64,000 nucleotides of DNA from Lachnospiraceae bacterium (GTDB lineage: Bacteria > Bacillota > Clostridia > Lachnospirales > Lachnospiraceae), in contig JAEFAR010000001.1 of assembly GCA_016287675.1 (NCBI GenBank), positions 165,053 through 229,052 of the forward strand, written 5' to 3'. The notes beneath the pieces were generated by a model, which had not been told where the DNA came from, ran no database searches, and saw only the letters and a list, made by a program, of their open reading frames with translations. Within the stretch, counting starts at the first letter, position 1. Each line of letters starts with the position of its first letter. A program made the position numbers and the translations under genes. Shown here piece after piece: positions 17,068 through 24,956 of the stretch.

Positions 17068-17749
17068 TCCTTACAAGGTTCTCGGCGTTCCTCAAAACGC
17101 CGGGATGGATGATATAAAAAAACAATACAGAAATCTTTGCAGAAAGTACCATCCTGATGCAAACATCAACAATCCGAACAAGGATCAGGCCGAAGAGAAG
17201 TTCAAGGAGATCCAGGCCGCCTACCACAGGATCGTTAAGGACAGGGAACGTGGATACACAGGCGGTTATGATGACAGGACATCCGATGACCGGTCGGATC
17301 ATTATGAGGATCCTTTCGGCTTTGGTTTTGACTTTGGCGGTTTCGGCGGATTCGGAAGACAGAGGAGCTCTTCTTACGGAAGTAACGAGACAAACTACGT
17401 AAATGCTGCGGCAAATTATGTTGCTGCAGGCAGATACAGGGAAGCGCTGAATGCACTCAGCAATGTGGATGTGAGTGATAGGACTGCGGACTGGTACTAT
17501 TACGCTGCTATGGCAAATTCGGGACTCGGAAACAATGTGGCTGCTTTGGAGCATGCAAAGAGAGCTGCGGAAATGGATCCTTCCGATGCTAAATATGCAA
17601 GATTGCTTGATGCTCTGGAATCCGGCGGAAGATGGTACACAGACCAAAGAGCCGGTTATTCCGATTACAGCGGGGCAGGACGGATCTGTCTGTATTGCCT
17701 TGCTTTACAATGTTGTACGGGAGGCAGCGGATTTCTGTGCTGCTTATAA
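17060..17749 (+). CDS. J-domain protein with TPR-like region and Cys-rich tail
   Basis: The N-terminal J domain (1-68) has HPD at 31-33, the motif that stimulates DnaK ATPase. A Gly/Phe-rich linker follows (about 84-105), then TPR-like helices (about 112-185), and a short C-terminus with LYCLALQCC and LCCL. It lacks the DnaJ zinc fingers and peptide-binding domains, so it is a specialised co-chaperone rather than DnaJ itself. The cysteine-rich hydrophobic end may insert in or attach to the membrane. Coupled to the upstream DUF5685-like gene. Confidence 0.85.
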   Translation: MTDPYKVLGVPQNAGMDDIKKQYRNLCRKYHPDANINNPNKDQAEEKFKEIQAAYHRIVKDRERGYTGGYDDRTSDDRSDHYEDPFGFGFDFGGFGGFGRQRSSSYGSNETNYVNAAANYVAAGRYREALNALSNVDVSDRTADWYYYAAMANSGLGNNVAALEHAKRAAEMDPSDAKYARLLDALESGGRWYTDQRAGYSDYSGAGRICLYCLALQCCTGGSGFLCCL

Positions 17750-17758
17750 AAAATACGA

Positions 17759-17786
17759 CCATGGAAAGACCATGGCCGTTTTTTTG
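17759..17786 (+). terminator. Terminator of the zinc ribbon-DUF5685-DnaJ operon
   Basis: CCATGG (17759-17764) and CCATGG (17770-17775) form a 6-bp self-complementary stem, followed by CCG and seven T. Confidence 0.65.
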
Positions 17787-17832
17787 TGCTCCGGTAGGCA
17801 CGAAGCACGGCTAAAGGAGAACAACATATATT

Positions 17833-18171
17833 CTAACTGAATCGGAAGAGCGACCTGGTCGCTCTTTTTCTGCGTCTGTAAAGATAAACACGAAACTTTC
17901 CGTAGAGCTTGCGTACGTATGGATGAAGAAAGATCAGAAAGCACAGGATGGAGAATACAAAAATTGTATTGAACAATGCGATCTGTGTGCTCGTGGTAAT
18001 GGAAAAATAGTTTTCCGGGATCAGGATCTTAACATAAAGCATGCACAAAACCACGGTTCCTGCGATGACAGGGCGAAGATAGGAAAAATCCATCTCGTTA
18101 AGGGTGTAGAGCATTCGATAAAGGGTCATTCTTTGACGCAGGGAAAGATTTGTTTTTATGAAAGCTTTCAT
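17833..18171 (-). CDS. Small two-helix membrane protein downstream of LysR gene
   Basis: This 112-aa protein has two hydrophobic helices (about 32-50 and 64-82), a basic tail (YLYRRRKRATRS) and no recognised motif. It starts 20 bases after the LysR stop on the same strand, behind AAAGGATG at SD distance. The coding potential is plausible but not strong, and the 3' end runs through a terminator-like hairpin. It may be a small membrane protein cotranscribed with the regulator. Function unknown. Confidence 0.5.
   Translation of the reverse strand: MKAFIKTNLSLRQRMTLYRMLYTLNEMDFSYLRPVIAGTVVLCMLYVKILIPENYFSITTSTQIALFNTIFVFSILCFLIFLHPYVRKLYGKFRVYLYRRRKRATRSLFRFS
17847..17869. terminator. Bidirectional terminator before the converging minus-strand gene
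   Basis: AGAGCGACC and GGTCGCTCT (17847-17865) form a stem of about 8 pairs with T4 on the plus side; on the minus strand the stem is preceded by GAAAA and followed by TCCGATTC. It lies inside the last codons of the minus-strand membrane protein. Confidence 0.5.
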
Positions 18172-18191
18172 TTTTTCATCCTTTCAACAGA

Positions 18192-19088
18192 TCATCTGTA
18201 TACATCCAAAAAAGAATTAAGGGCTTTTGACTGAAGAGTGGTCTTGTTGTAGCAGAGGCCCACGCTTCTTTTTGAACCGCCCAGAGACAGGGGAAGTTCT
18301 TTCAGAGTTCCTTTTTTCAGATCTTCGGTGACAAATTCGCGGGCAACTGCCGCTATGCCTGCTCCGGAGATGGCAAATTCACGGAGGGAATCCGGACTCT
18401 CGCTGGCGGTGATGTAGGAGGGGAGGACCTGATTAAAATCCAGGATGGCATCTATATGATGCCTTGTATAGCTCCCTTCTTCAGGGAGAAAGAGGGCGCC
18501 CTGCTCAAAGATTTCTTTTGAACGGGAATTGATGCCCAGGGCTTCCTGCTTTTTTATGTAGTCGGGAGAGGCCACAAAGGTGTCCGTGAGTTTCATGATC
18601 TCCGTATACTCAAGCCTGTGGACGGAAGGGAGACGACTGATCAGGCCCACGTCAAGGATCCCTTCCTCGACTTTTTCCATGATCTCATCGGATGAACCGA
18701 GAGTGATCTGGGGCTTCATGTTGGGAGAATGTTTTATGAATTCTTTTAGTTTGGGCATAAGAAGAAAACGGCATAAGGATGCGCTGGCACCGATCCTTAA
18801 GGTGCCAATGCCGAGGGAATTGATGCGCTCGATACATTTTTGTGCCTGATCCAGGGAGTCAAAGGCCGTTTTGGTGTGTTCATAGAGCACGGCTCCTTCC
18901 TCTGTGAGCCTTACTCCGCGGGAATTTCTGATAAAAAGCTTCACTGAAAGACCCTCCTCAAGCTTTGAAAGACTGCGACTCACCGCAGGTTGACTGATCA
19001 ATAGTTCTTTGGCGGCAGCCGAAAGATTGCCACGTTTAGCCACTGTATTGAATACAAGATATGAAGTTAATGATGGTGCTTCCGACAT
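18192..19088 (-). CDS. LysR-family transcription regulator
   Basis: The N-terminal helix-turn-helix is clear (GNLSAAAKELLISQPAVSRS, about residues 20-39), followed by the effector domain with two periplasmic-binding-like lobes, of CysB/CbbR type. ATG 19088 is preferred because GGAGG lies 5 bases upstream; the in-frame ATG at 19100 has no site. The region upstream holds two inverted repeats at 19099-19151. The divergent neighbour is a solute-binding lipoprotein, a possible target. The effector is unknown. Confidence 0.85.
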   Translation of the reverse strand: MSEAPSLTSYLVFNTVAKRGNLSAAAKELLISQPAVSRSLSKLEEGLSVKLFIRNSRGVRLTEEGAVLYEHTKTAFDSLDQAQKCIERINSLGIGTLRIGASASLCRFLLMPKLKEFIKHSPNMKPQITLGSSDEIMEKVEEGILDVGLISRLPSVHRLEYTEIMKLTDTFVASPDYIKKQEALGINSRSKEIFEQGALFLPEEGSYTRHHIDAILDFNQVLPSYITASESPDSLREFAISGAGIAAVAREFVTEDLKKGTLKELPLSLGGSKRSVGLCYNKTTLQSKALNSFLDVYR

Positions 19089-19098
19089 TTGTGCCTCC

Positions 19099-19151
19099 AT
19101 AACCTAATGTTATGATATGCTGAATTAGTATGCAAAAAGATTATAGCATAC
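19099..19151. promoter_or_regulatory. Inverted repeats between LysR and solute-binding protein genes
   Basis: ATAAC-CTAAT-GTTAT (19099-19113) is a perfect 15-bp dyad. GTATGC (19128-19133) and GCATAC (19146-19151) form a second dyad with 12-base spacing. Both fit the size of LysR-type sites (T-N11-A core). Confidence 0.45.
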
Positions 19152-19260
19152 ACAAAAGGGGTGTGCAAGTACAATTGTGAAAAAAATGCGTAAAATATTG
19201 ACTTGTCTACCCTGCGGTGTTAAACTTCAAAAATGCTTTACGAGAAGGGAAAGGTGTTAT

Positions 19261-20136
19261 ATGAGAAAAATAGTTAAGAAATTATTTGCACTTGCGACTG
19301 CTTTATCGATGATCATTGCTCTGTCCGGCTGCGGAACCGCTTCCGACACTCAGAATGCCGACAGTTCTTCAAAGGGTAGCAACATCGGCAAGCAGGAGCA
19401 GGAGATCATCATAAGTGAGGACAGTGACTACAAGTACGTTAAGGAAAGAGGAAAGCTGTATGTGGGCGTTTCCGAAAGCCTTCCCTTTAATTATGCGGAT
19501 GGTAAAGACTGGAAAGGGATCGATGCAGATCTTGCAATGATCTTTGCAAAAGCCTGGTTAGATGTGGATGTGAGATACGTGATAGTACCTTCGGAGGACA
19601 TCCTGACGGCTCTTTATAAGAAACAGATAGATTGCTACTGGAACGGTGTGATCCATGATGAAAGTCTTGATGAGTCCTTTTCATGTTCAACCCCTTATCT
19701 GACCAACAGTCAGGTGGTGGTTGTAAAGAATGACGACGAGTACTACGAGATCTCATCTCTTGAAGATATTAAGGACAGAACCTTTGCTGTGTGCAAGGAT
19801 TCAGGTGCGGAACGTGTGGCAAAGAGTCTCGGACTGAATTATGTTACTGCGGACACTGAGTCGGAAGCTTTGTTCTACATCTCGGCAGGTAAAGCTCAGG
19901 CTGTAATCGTAAGCTGCTTTACAGCTCCCATGCTGGTGGGTGACGGTACCGATTATGATGATCTGATCTGCACTGACATCATCCTTAACAACGAGAACAT
20001 GGTAGTTCTTTTCAGAAAGGGTTCGGGACTTTGCGAGCAGTTTAAGACATTCTTCCTTGAAAACAAGGAGGACTTTGTGGAAAGAGTCGTAAACTACGGC
20101 GGTATGGGATGCCTCGTTCCTGAAACGGAAGAGTAA
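19261..20136 (+). CDS. Solute-binding lipoprotein (family 3-like, probable amino acid ABC uptake)
   Basis: The signal peptide ends in LSGCG with lipid-attached Cys24. The mature part begins KYVKERGKLYVGVSE and continues with PFNYADGKDWKGIDADLA, the opening of SBP_bac_3 proteins that carry polar amino acids or opines. AAAGGTG just before 19261 selects this ATG instead of the GTG at 19177. No permease or ATPase gene is nearby, so the lipoprotein must share a transporter encoded elsewhere or act as a sensor. Possible control by the divergent LysR regulator. 291 aa. Confidence 0.85.
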   Translation: MRKIVKKLFALATALSMIIALSGCGTASDTQNADSSSKGSNIGKQEQEIIISEDSDYKYVKERGKLYVGVSESLPFNYADGKDWKGIDADLAMIFAKAWLDVDVRYVIVPSEDILTALYKKQIDCYWNGVIHDESLDESFSCSTPYLTNSQVVVVKNDDEYYEISSLEDIKDRTFAVCKDSGAERVAKSLGLNYVTADTESEALFYISAGKAQAVIVSCFTAPMLVGDGTDYDDLICTDIILNNENMVVLFRKGSGLCEQFKTFFLENKEDFVERVVNYGGMGCLVPETEE

Positions 20137-20152
20137 AAACGGATACAAAATA

Positions 20153-20200
20153 AAAACGCATTGCTTCGGTAAGAAAGCAGTGCGTTTTCTGTTTTTTAAA
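20153..20200 (+). terminator. Terminator after the solute-binding protein gene
   Basis: AAAACGCATTGCTT (20153-20166) and AAGCAGTGCGTTTT (20175-20188) form a 14-bp stem with one G-T pair, then CTGTTTTTT. It can also serve the converging minus-strand gene. Confidence 0.8.
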
Positions 20201-20202
20201 TT

Positions 20203-21288
20203 CTATTTTCTTTTATGGGATGCATAATCAGCGTACTCTTGAGGTATCAATCCTCCAAGAAGCATCTGGGTTATGCTGTTCACAAAATCATCATCATCGG
20301 CTTTTTCCGCCATCTGATCAAGGATCCCAAGGACCTGTGCCTGATACTCGGGAGCCGAAAAGATCTTGTCCCTGTACATGAGACGCGAGATGTAGATCCT
20401 TTTAAACCAGTCGGAGTAGGAGCCTTTTTGGATCTTGGATTCGGTAAGTACCATATTTAAAGAAAGGACCTTTAAAATGTTCTTTACTGAATTTGACGTG
20501 CAGTAAATGTCCGGACCGATACCGTAAAGAGCTTTTTTGAAAGTATTTTTTCTTCCGGTCTGATCCTCGACGGAAGTGTAGTTCGGAAGAAGAGGAGTGA
20601 ACAGCTTTCCGAGGAAGGTGCTTTCCTTAAAGTTCATGTATTCATGAGCAGGATTCGCATCGACTCCCACGCGGATGTGCATTTCATTGTAATCATACAT
20701 ATTATATTTGATCATCCGGGGTTCGGCTTCAATGAGCAGAATGTAGGCTGTTGTCTTATCTTTCCAGAGAATGGCGGGGCATTGGAAGACCATTTCACTT
20801 CTGCAGTTGTCGATCAGGATCAGCTCATGATCCTGTTTGACTTTGTACTGGACCAGGATCTGCTTGTATTTCTTCTGATCGTACACTTTGAAGAGATCGA
20901 TGTCGGGAGCTTTTTGGGACTCTTTTTTCTTTTCCCCATCCTCATCTTCAGCCGTTATCTTTTTTCGGGGCTCTTCCCGGCGGACTTTCGCGTCAGCCTC
21001 CTCAGATGCTTCCCCTTCCTCATCCCTTTCGGTAACACGGCTTTTCTTTTTGGAAGTTTTTTCTTTTTTTTCGGGAGAGTGGAAGAGCAGATTCTTGAAA
21101 TCGGTACTCAATATGAATCCCACATCAGCTACAAGGATCAATAGCGCTGCCAGTACCGTAACGTAATTTGCGACAATAAGGGAGTAGGTCAGAAGACCGA
21201 ATCCTGCCAGAAGTCCGATGGCCATAAGAAGAAGAGCAAATTTCGTCCGGGCATTTCCGTATTTAAATGTGTTGAATATAATCTTCAT
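20203..21288 (-). CDS. Membrane protein with charged linker and C-terminal soluble domain, unknown function
   Basis: The 361-aa protein has two N-terminal membrane helices (about 15-37 and 42-62), a highly charged Lys/Glu-rich linker (about 70-128) and a globular C-terminal domain (about 130-355), which begins DIDLFKVYDQKKYKQI and contains ILIDNCRSE. I do not recognise a named domain. The linker is low complexity and likely disordered. The start follows AGGGGGC. Expression seems independent, and it converges on the upstream lipoprotein gene. Confidence 0.65.
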   Translation of the reverse strand: MKIIFNTFKYGNARTKFALLLMAIGLLAGFGLLTYSLIVANYVTVLAALLILVADVGFILSTDFKNLLFHSPEKKEKTSKKKSRVTERDEEGEASEEADAKVRREEPRKKITAEDEDGEKKKESQKAPDIDLFKVYDQKKYKQILVQYKVKQDHELILIDNCRSEMVFQCPAILWKDKTTAYILLIEAEPRMIKYNMYDYNEMHIRVGVDANPAHEYMNFKESTFLGKLFTPLLPNYTSVEDQTGRKNTFKKALYGIGPDIYCTSNSVKNILKVLSLNMVLTESKIQKGSYSDWFKRIYISRLMYRDKIFSAPEYQAQVLGILDQMAEKADDDDFVNSITQMLLGGLIPQEYADYASHKRK

Positions 21289-21396
21289 GGAGCCCCCTTG
21301 AAAATGTTTTTTTGATATGCTTCCATAATTATTATCGACATTTTTGGCTGAACTTAAAAGTTTTTTTAAGTTTTTTGGGAAGTATATTTTTCAGGC

Positions 21397-21425
21397 TTGA
21401 CAAAGCAAGTATCATTGTATACAAT
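21397..21425 (+). promoter_or_regulatory. Promoter and palindromic operator of the citrate synthase operon
   Basis: TTGACA (21397-21402), 17 bases, TACAAT (21420-21425). The perfect 12-bp palindrome ATTGTATACAAT (21414-21425) covers the -10 box. Palindromes with a TTGTATACAA core are typical operators of GntR/FCD repressors, and such a gene ends this operon. Confidence 0.7.
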
Positions 21426-21467
21426 AATGCACATTATCACACTGCATTGTAAAAGAGGAGTAAGACC

Positions 21468-22883
21468 ATGCTTGAAGATGTAATGAAAAACCGAAAAGTT
21501 CAAGTTAACCCGCACAACAATCTTCTTATGCTTGAAGAGCATATGTACGAGCTGGTTGACGTTGTAAAGCCCAATGTATTCCGTAATCTCTTCCCTTATG
21601 ATGAGATCCCGAAGATAGCATTTAATGACAGGATAGTTCCTCACTGCTTCCCGGATGAGATCTGGATCACCGATACCACCTTCAGAGACGGTCAGCAGTC
21701 CAGAGCACCCTATACAACGGAGCAGATCGTTACGATCTACGACTATTTACACAAGCTGGGCGGTCCCAACGGCCTCATTCGTCAGAGTGAATTCTTTGTA
21801 TACAGCAAAAAAGACAGAGACGCATTGTATAAATGCATGGAGAGAGGATACAAGTTCCCTGAGTGCACCACCTGGATCAGAGCCAACAAAAAGGATTTCG
21901 AACTGGTCCGTGACCTTGGGGTGAGAGAGACGGGTATCCTTGTTTCCTGCTCCGATTATCATATTTTCTATAAAATGAAGATGACCAGGGCTCAGGCAAT
22001 GGAGCATTATCTGAACGTCGTTCGCGAGTGCCTCGAAACAGGCATAGCAGCCCGTTGCCACCTTGAAGATATCACACGTTCCGACATTTATGGCTTTGTT
22101 ATTCCTTTCTGCTTCGAGCTTATGAAGCTTGGGGCCGAGTACAACCTTCCGGTCAAGATCCGTGCCTGCGACACCATGGGCTACGGAGTCAATTTCTCCG
22201 GTGCGGTGATCCCCCGTTCCGTTCAGGGCATCATCTACGGACTCATGACCCATGGCGGAGTGCCTTCCGAACTCCTTGAGTGGCACGGGCACAACGATTT
22301 TTACAAAGCAGTCACCAACTCCACCACAGCCTGGCTTTACGGAGCAAGCGGTGTAAACTGTTCGCTTTTCGGTATCGGAGAGAGAACCGGAAACACACCT
22401 CTTGAAGCTATGGTCTTCGAATATGCCCAGCTCAAAGGAACCCTGGACGGCATGGACACAACGGTCATCACGGAACTGGCCGAGTATTATCAGAAAGAGC
22501 TGGACTACGAGATCCCTCCCAGAACGCCTTTCGTGGGCAAGAACTTCAATGTTACACGTGCGGGCATACATGCAGACGGCCTTTTAAAGAACGAAGAGAT
22601 CTACAACATTTTCGATACGGAAAAATTCCTTAACCGTCCCGCTCTTGTTTCGGTTTCCAATACTTCGGGACTTGCGGGCATAGCATGCTGGCTCAATGCC
22701 TACTTTAAACTCAAGGGAGATGAGCAGATCTCCAAGAACCATCCCATGGTGGTAAAGATCAAAGAATGGGTTGACAACGAATTTGATAATGGTAGAATTA
22801 CTGTGATCACCGATAAGGAGTTGCTTGGATTGATAGAAAAGTACAGGCCCGAGTGCGGTGCGGATCTTCCCAAGGTGATATAA
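21468..22883 (+). CDS. Re-citrate synthase (DRE-TIM metallolyase family)
   Basis: Likely condenses oxaloacetate and acetyl-CoA to citrate with Re stereochemistry, as in Clostridium kluyveri; it belongs to the isopropylmalate/homocitrate synthase superfamily. The metal and catalytic motif TDTTFRDGQQSR (68-79) and the HGHND metal site (273-277) are present. The long identity-like stretch around DTTFRDGQQ, LHKLGGPNG and RQSEFF matches Re-citrate synthases rather than LeuA, and the leucine-sensing C-terminal domain of LeuA is absent (471 aa). Isocitrate dehydrogenase follows by 33 bases, which supports citrate rather than leucine synthesis. An isopropylmalate-type activity is the alternative. Confidence 0.8.
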   Translation: MLEDVMKNRKVQVNPHNNLLMLEEHMYELVDVVKPNVFRNLFPYDEIPKIAFNDRIVPHCFPDEIWITDTTFRDGQQSRAPYTTEQIVTIYDYLHKLGGPNGLIRQSEFFVYSKKDRDALYKCMERGYKFPECTTWIRANKKDFELVRDLGVRETGILVSCSDYHIFYKMKMTRAQAMEHYLNVVRECLETGIAARCHLEDITRSDIYGFVIPFCFELMKLGAEYNLPVKIRACDTMGYGVNFSGAVIPRSVQGIIYGLMTHGGVPSELLEWHGHNDFYKAVTNSTTAWLYGASGVNCSLFGIGERTGNTPLEAMVFEYAQLKGTLDGMDTTVITELAEYYQKELDYEIPPRTPFVGKNFNVTRAGIHADGLLKNEEIYNIFDTEKFLNRPALVSVSNTSGLAGIACWLNAYFKLKGDEQISKNHPMVVKIKEWVDNEFDNGRITVITDKELLGLIEKYRPECGADLPKVI

Positions 22884-22916
22884 AAGGCAGGATAAAATAC
22901 AGAACAGGAGAGATAT

Positions 22917-24089
22917 ATGGATTATACAGCACAGATCGAAGCAGCAAAAGCCAGATTCGGCGAACTTCTCTTGAGCCAGCTTAAGAGAGTTGAAGACATG
23001 AAAAGCCAGGGCGACTTTGTGGATTACGCAAAACTTGACAAGATCGTCATCGGCGTTTGCGGCGGTGACGGTATCGGACCCGCTATTACAAAGCAGGCAA
23101 GCAGGATCATGGAATTCCTTCTGAAGGATGAGATCGCAGCCGGCAAGATCGTTTTAAAGAACATCGACGGACTCACCATCGAAAGAAGAGTTGCCGAAAA
23201 TGCCGCTATTCCCGCAGATGTACTTGAAGAACTCAAGAAATGCGATGTTATATTAAAAGGACCTACCACCACACCCAGAAAGGGCGATCCCTGGCCCAAC
23301 GTTGAAAGCGCAAACGTTGCCATGAGAAAGGCTCTTGACCTTTTTGCAAATGTCCGTCCCGTAAGGATCCCGGAGCAGGGTATCGACTGGACCTTCTACA
23401 GAGAGAACACCGAAGGCGCCTATGCTGTAGGAAGCAAGGGCGTTCATGTTACCGAAGATCTTGGCGTTGATTTCACCGTAGTTACTTCTCAGGGCTGCGA
23501 AAGGATCATCCGTGCTGCATTTGAATTTGCCAAGGCAAACGGAAAGACAAGAGTTACCGCCGTTACAAAGGCGAACATCATTAAGACTACCGACGGTAAG
23601 TTCCTCGACACTTTCAGGGAGATCGCAAAGGAGTATCCCGACATCACTGCAGATGACTGGTACATCGACATCATGACCGCAAAACTCATTGATGAGAACA
23701 GACGTCGTGATTTCCAGGTAGTGGTCCTTCCCAATCTTTACGGAGACATCATCACAGACGAGGCTGCAGAATTCCAGGGTGGCGTCGGAACTGCGGGTTC
23801 TGCCAACATCGGTAAGAAATATGCCATGTTTGAGGCTATTCACGGTTCTGCACCCAGAATGGTGAACGAAGGAAGAGAAAAGTATGCGGATCCCTGCAGT
23901 GTGATCCGTGCAGCGGCAATGCTTCTTGCTCACATCGGACGCAAGACTGAAGCGGATCTTCTTTACAGAGCTCTCGATATCTGTACGGTCACCGAGAAGA
24001 AACTGGTCATTACCGGACGTGATACGGGTGTTACCGGAGAAGAATTCGCCGATTATATAATGGATACCATTGAAAAACTTAAAAGGTGA
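22917..24089 (+). CDS. icd: Isocitrate dehydrogenase
   Basis: Oxidative decarboxylation of isocitrate to 2-oxoglutarate. The beta-decarboxylating dehydrogenase marks are visible: GGDGIGP (49-55), YRENTEGAY (161-169) for isocitrate phosphate-like contacts, PNLYGDIITDEAAE with the metal-binding Asp, and HGSAPR near residue 308, the cofactor loop. The loop lacks the Lys-Tyr pair of E. coli NADP enzymes, so NAD use is plausible but not settled. 390 aa. Between citrate synthase and a GntR regulator; the connecting aconitase is not in the window. Confidence 0.85.
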   Translation: MDYTAQIEAAKARFGELLLSQLKRVEDMKSQGDFVDYAKLDKIVIGVCGGDGIGPAITKQASRIMEFLLKDEIAAGKIVLKNIDGLTIERRVAENAAIPADVLEELKKCDVILKGPTTTPRKGDPWPNVESANVAMRKALDLFANVRPVRIPEQGIDWTFYRENTEGAYAVGSKGVHVTEDLGVDFTVVTSQGCERIIRAAFEFAKANGKTRVTAVTKANIIKTTDGKFLDTFREIAKEYPDITADDWYIDIMTAKLIDENRRRDFQVVVLPNLYGDIITDEAAEFQGGVGTAGSANIGKKYAMFEAIHGSAPRMVNEGREKYADPCSVIRAAAMLLAHIGRKTEADLLYRALDICTVTEKKLVITGRDTGVTGEEFADYIMDTIEKLKR

Positions 24090-24093
24090 TGAA

Positions 24094-24795
24094 ATGAATG
24101 AAACAAAGAACGATCTAACGGGCAGGAATGAGGCGGAGGAGGTCTCCAAGGAGGTCACCGACAAATATTCCCTCAGAGGAAGGGTCTTTAATCGCATCAG
24201 AGAGGACATTCTTTCGGGCAAATATGCCGAGAATGAGGAACTCAAGGAAGTTTCCATAGGCAATGAACTCGGTGTAAGCAGAACACCGGTGAGAGAGGCT
24301 TTGAGACAGCTCGAACTGGAAGGGCTTGTGAACATCATCCCCAACAAGGGAGCTTATGTTCACGGTATTTCCCAGAAAGACATCCACGACATCTATGTGA
24401 TACGTTCCTATCTTGAAGGCCTTGCGGCTCGCTGGGCCTGTGAGAGGATCACCGATGAAGAGATAGAAAATCTTGAGGAAAATGTCTACATTGCCAATTT
24501 CCACATCGGAAAGAAGCATTACGAGACTATCGTGGAGCTGGACAGTCAGTTCCATGAGACAATATACAAGGCTTCCGGAAGCAAGATCCTGGAGCATCAG
24601 CTTTCCACCTATCATCACTACGTGGAGAGGATCAGAAAGATCTCTCTGGGACGTGAAGAGAGGGCAAAGAAAGCCAATGAGGAACATGCGGCCATTCTTG
24701 AAGCCATTAAGGGCAGGAACGGAGATCTTGCGGAAAAGCTTGCTCACGAACACATTATCTCCACTATAGCAAATCTGAACAAGCAGGGCTTGTAG
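24094..24795 (+). CDS. GntR-family regulator with FCD domain
   Basis: The N-terminal winged helix-turn-helix includes VSIGNELGVSRTPVREALRQ. The C-terminal FCD ligand domain contains ELDSQFHETIYKASG and metal-type histidines near 140 and 205. FCD regulators sense carboxylic acids such as citrate or lactate. ATG 24094 follows AAAAGGTGATG, 5 bases after icd; TTG 24070 is inside icd. As last gene of the citrate synthase operon it likely represses it through the palindrome at 21414. 233 aa. Confidence 0.85.
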   Translation: MNETKNDLTGRNEAEEVSKEVTDKYSLRGRVFNRIREDILSGKYAENEELKEVSIGNELGVSRTPVREALRQLELEGLVNIIPNKGAYVHGISQKDIHDIYVIRSYLEGLAARWACERITDEEIENLEENVYIANFHIGKKHYETIVELDSQFHETIYKASGSKILEHQLSTYHHYVERIRKISLGREERAKKANEEHAAILEAIKGRNGDLAEKLAHEHIISTIANLNKQGL

Positions 24796-24800
24796 ACAAA

Positions 24801-24829
24801 AGAGGCAGTGAAAACTGCTTCTTTTTTTG
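24801..24829 (+). terminator. Terminator of the citrate synthase-icd-gntR operon
   Basis: AGAGGCAGT (24801-24809), loop GAAA, ACTGCTTCT (24814-24822), then six more T. Confidence 0.85.
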
Positions 24830-24956
24830 CTCCTGTTTTACGGGAAATTTTATGATTTTGGATTGTATAATCGGGCAAAAAATAGTAAAATGATTTCTGT
24901 ATGTATATTGGAAAACCATACTTTTTAACAGTTTCAGGGGAAGAAGCGGAGAGTAT

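Noticed and set aside
23253..24347. 364-codon minus-strand frame opposite icd and the GntR gene
   Set aside because: Antisense to genes with intact motifs; low-complexity composition and no start site support.
24860..24871. ATTGTATAAT as a second GntR operator
   Set aside because: Only one half of the palindrome matches; it is better explained as a plain -10 element upstream of the diguanylate cyclase gene.
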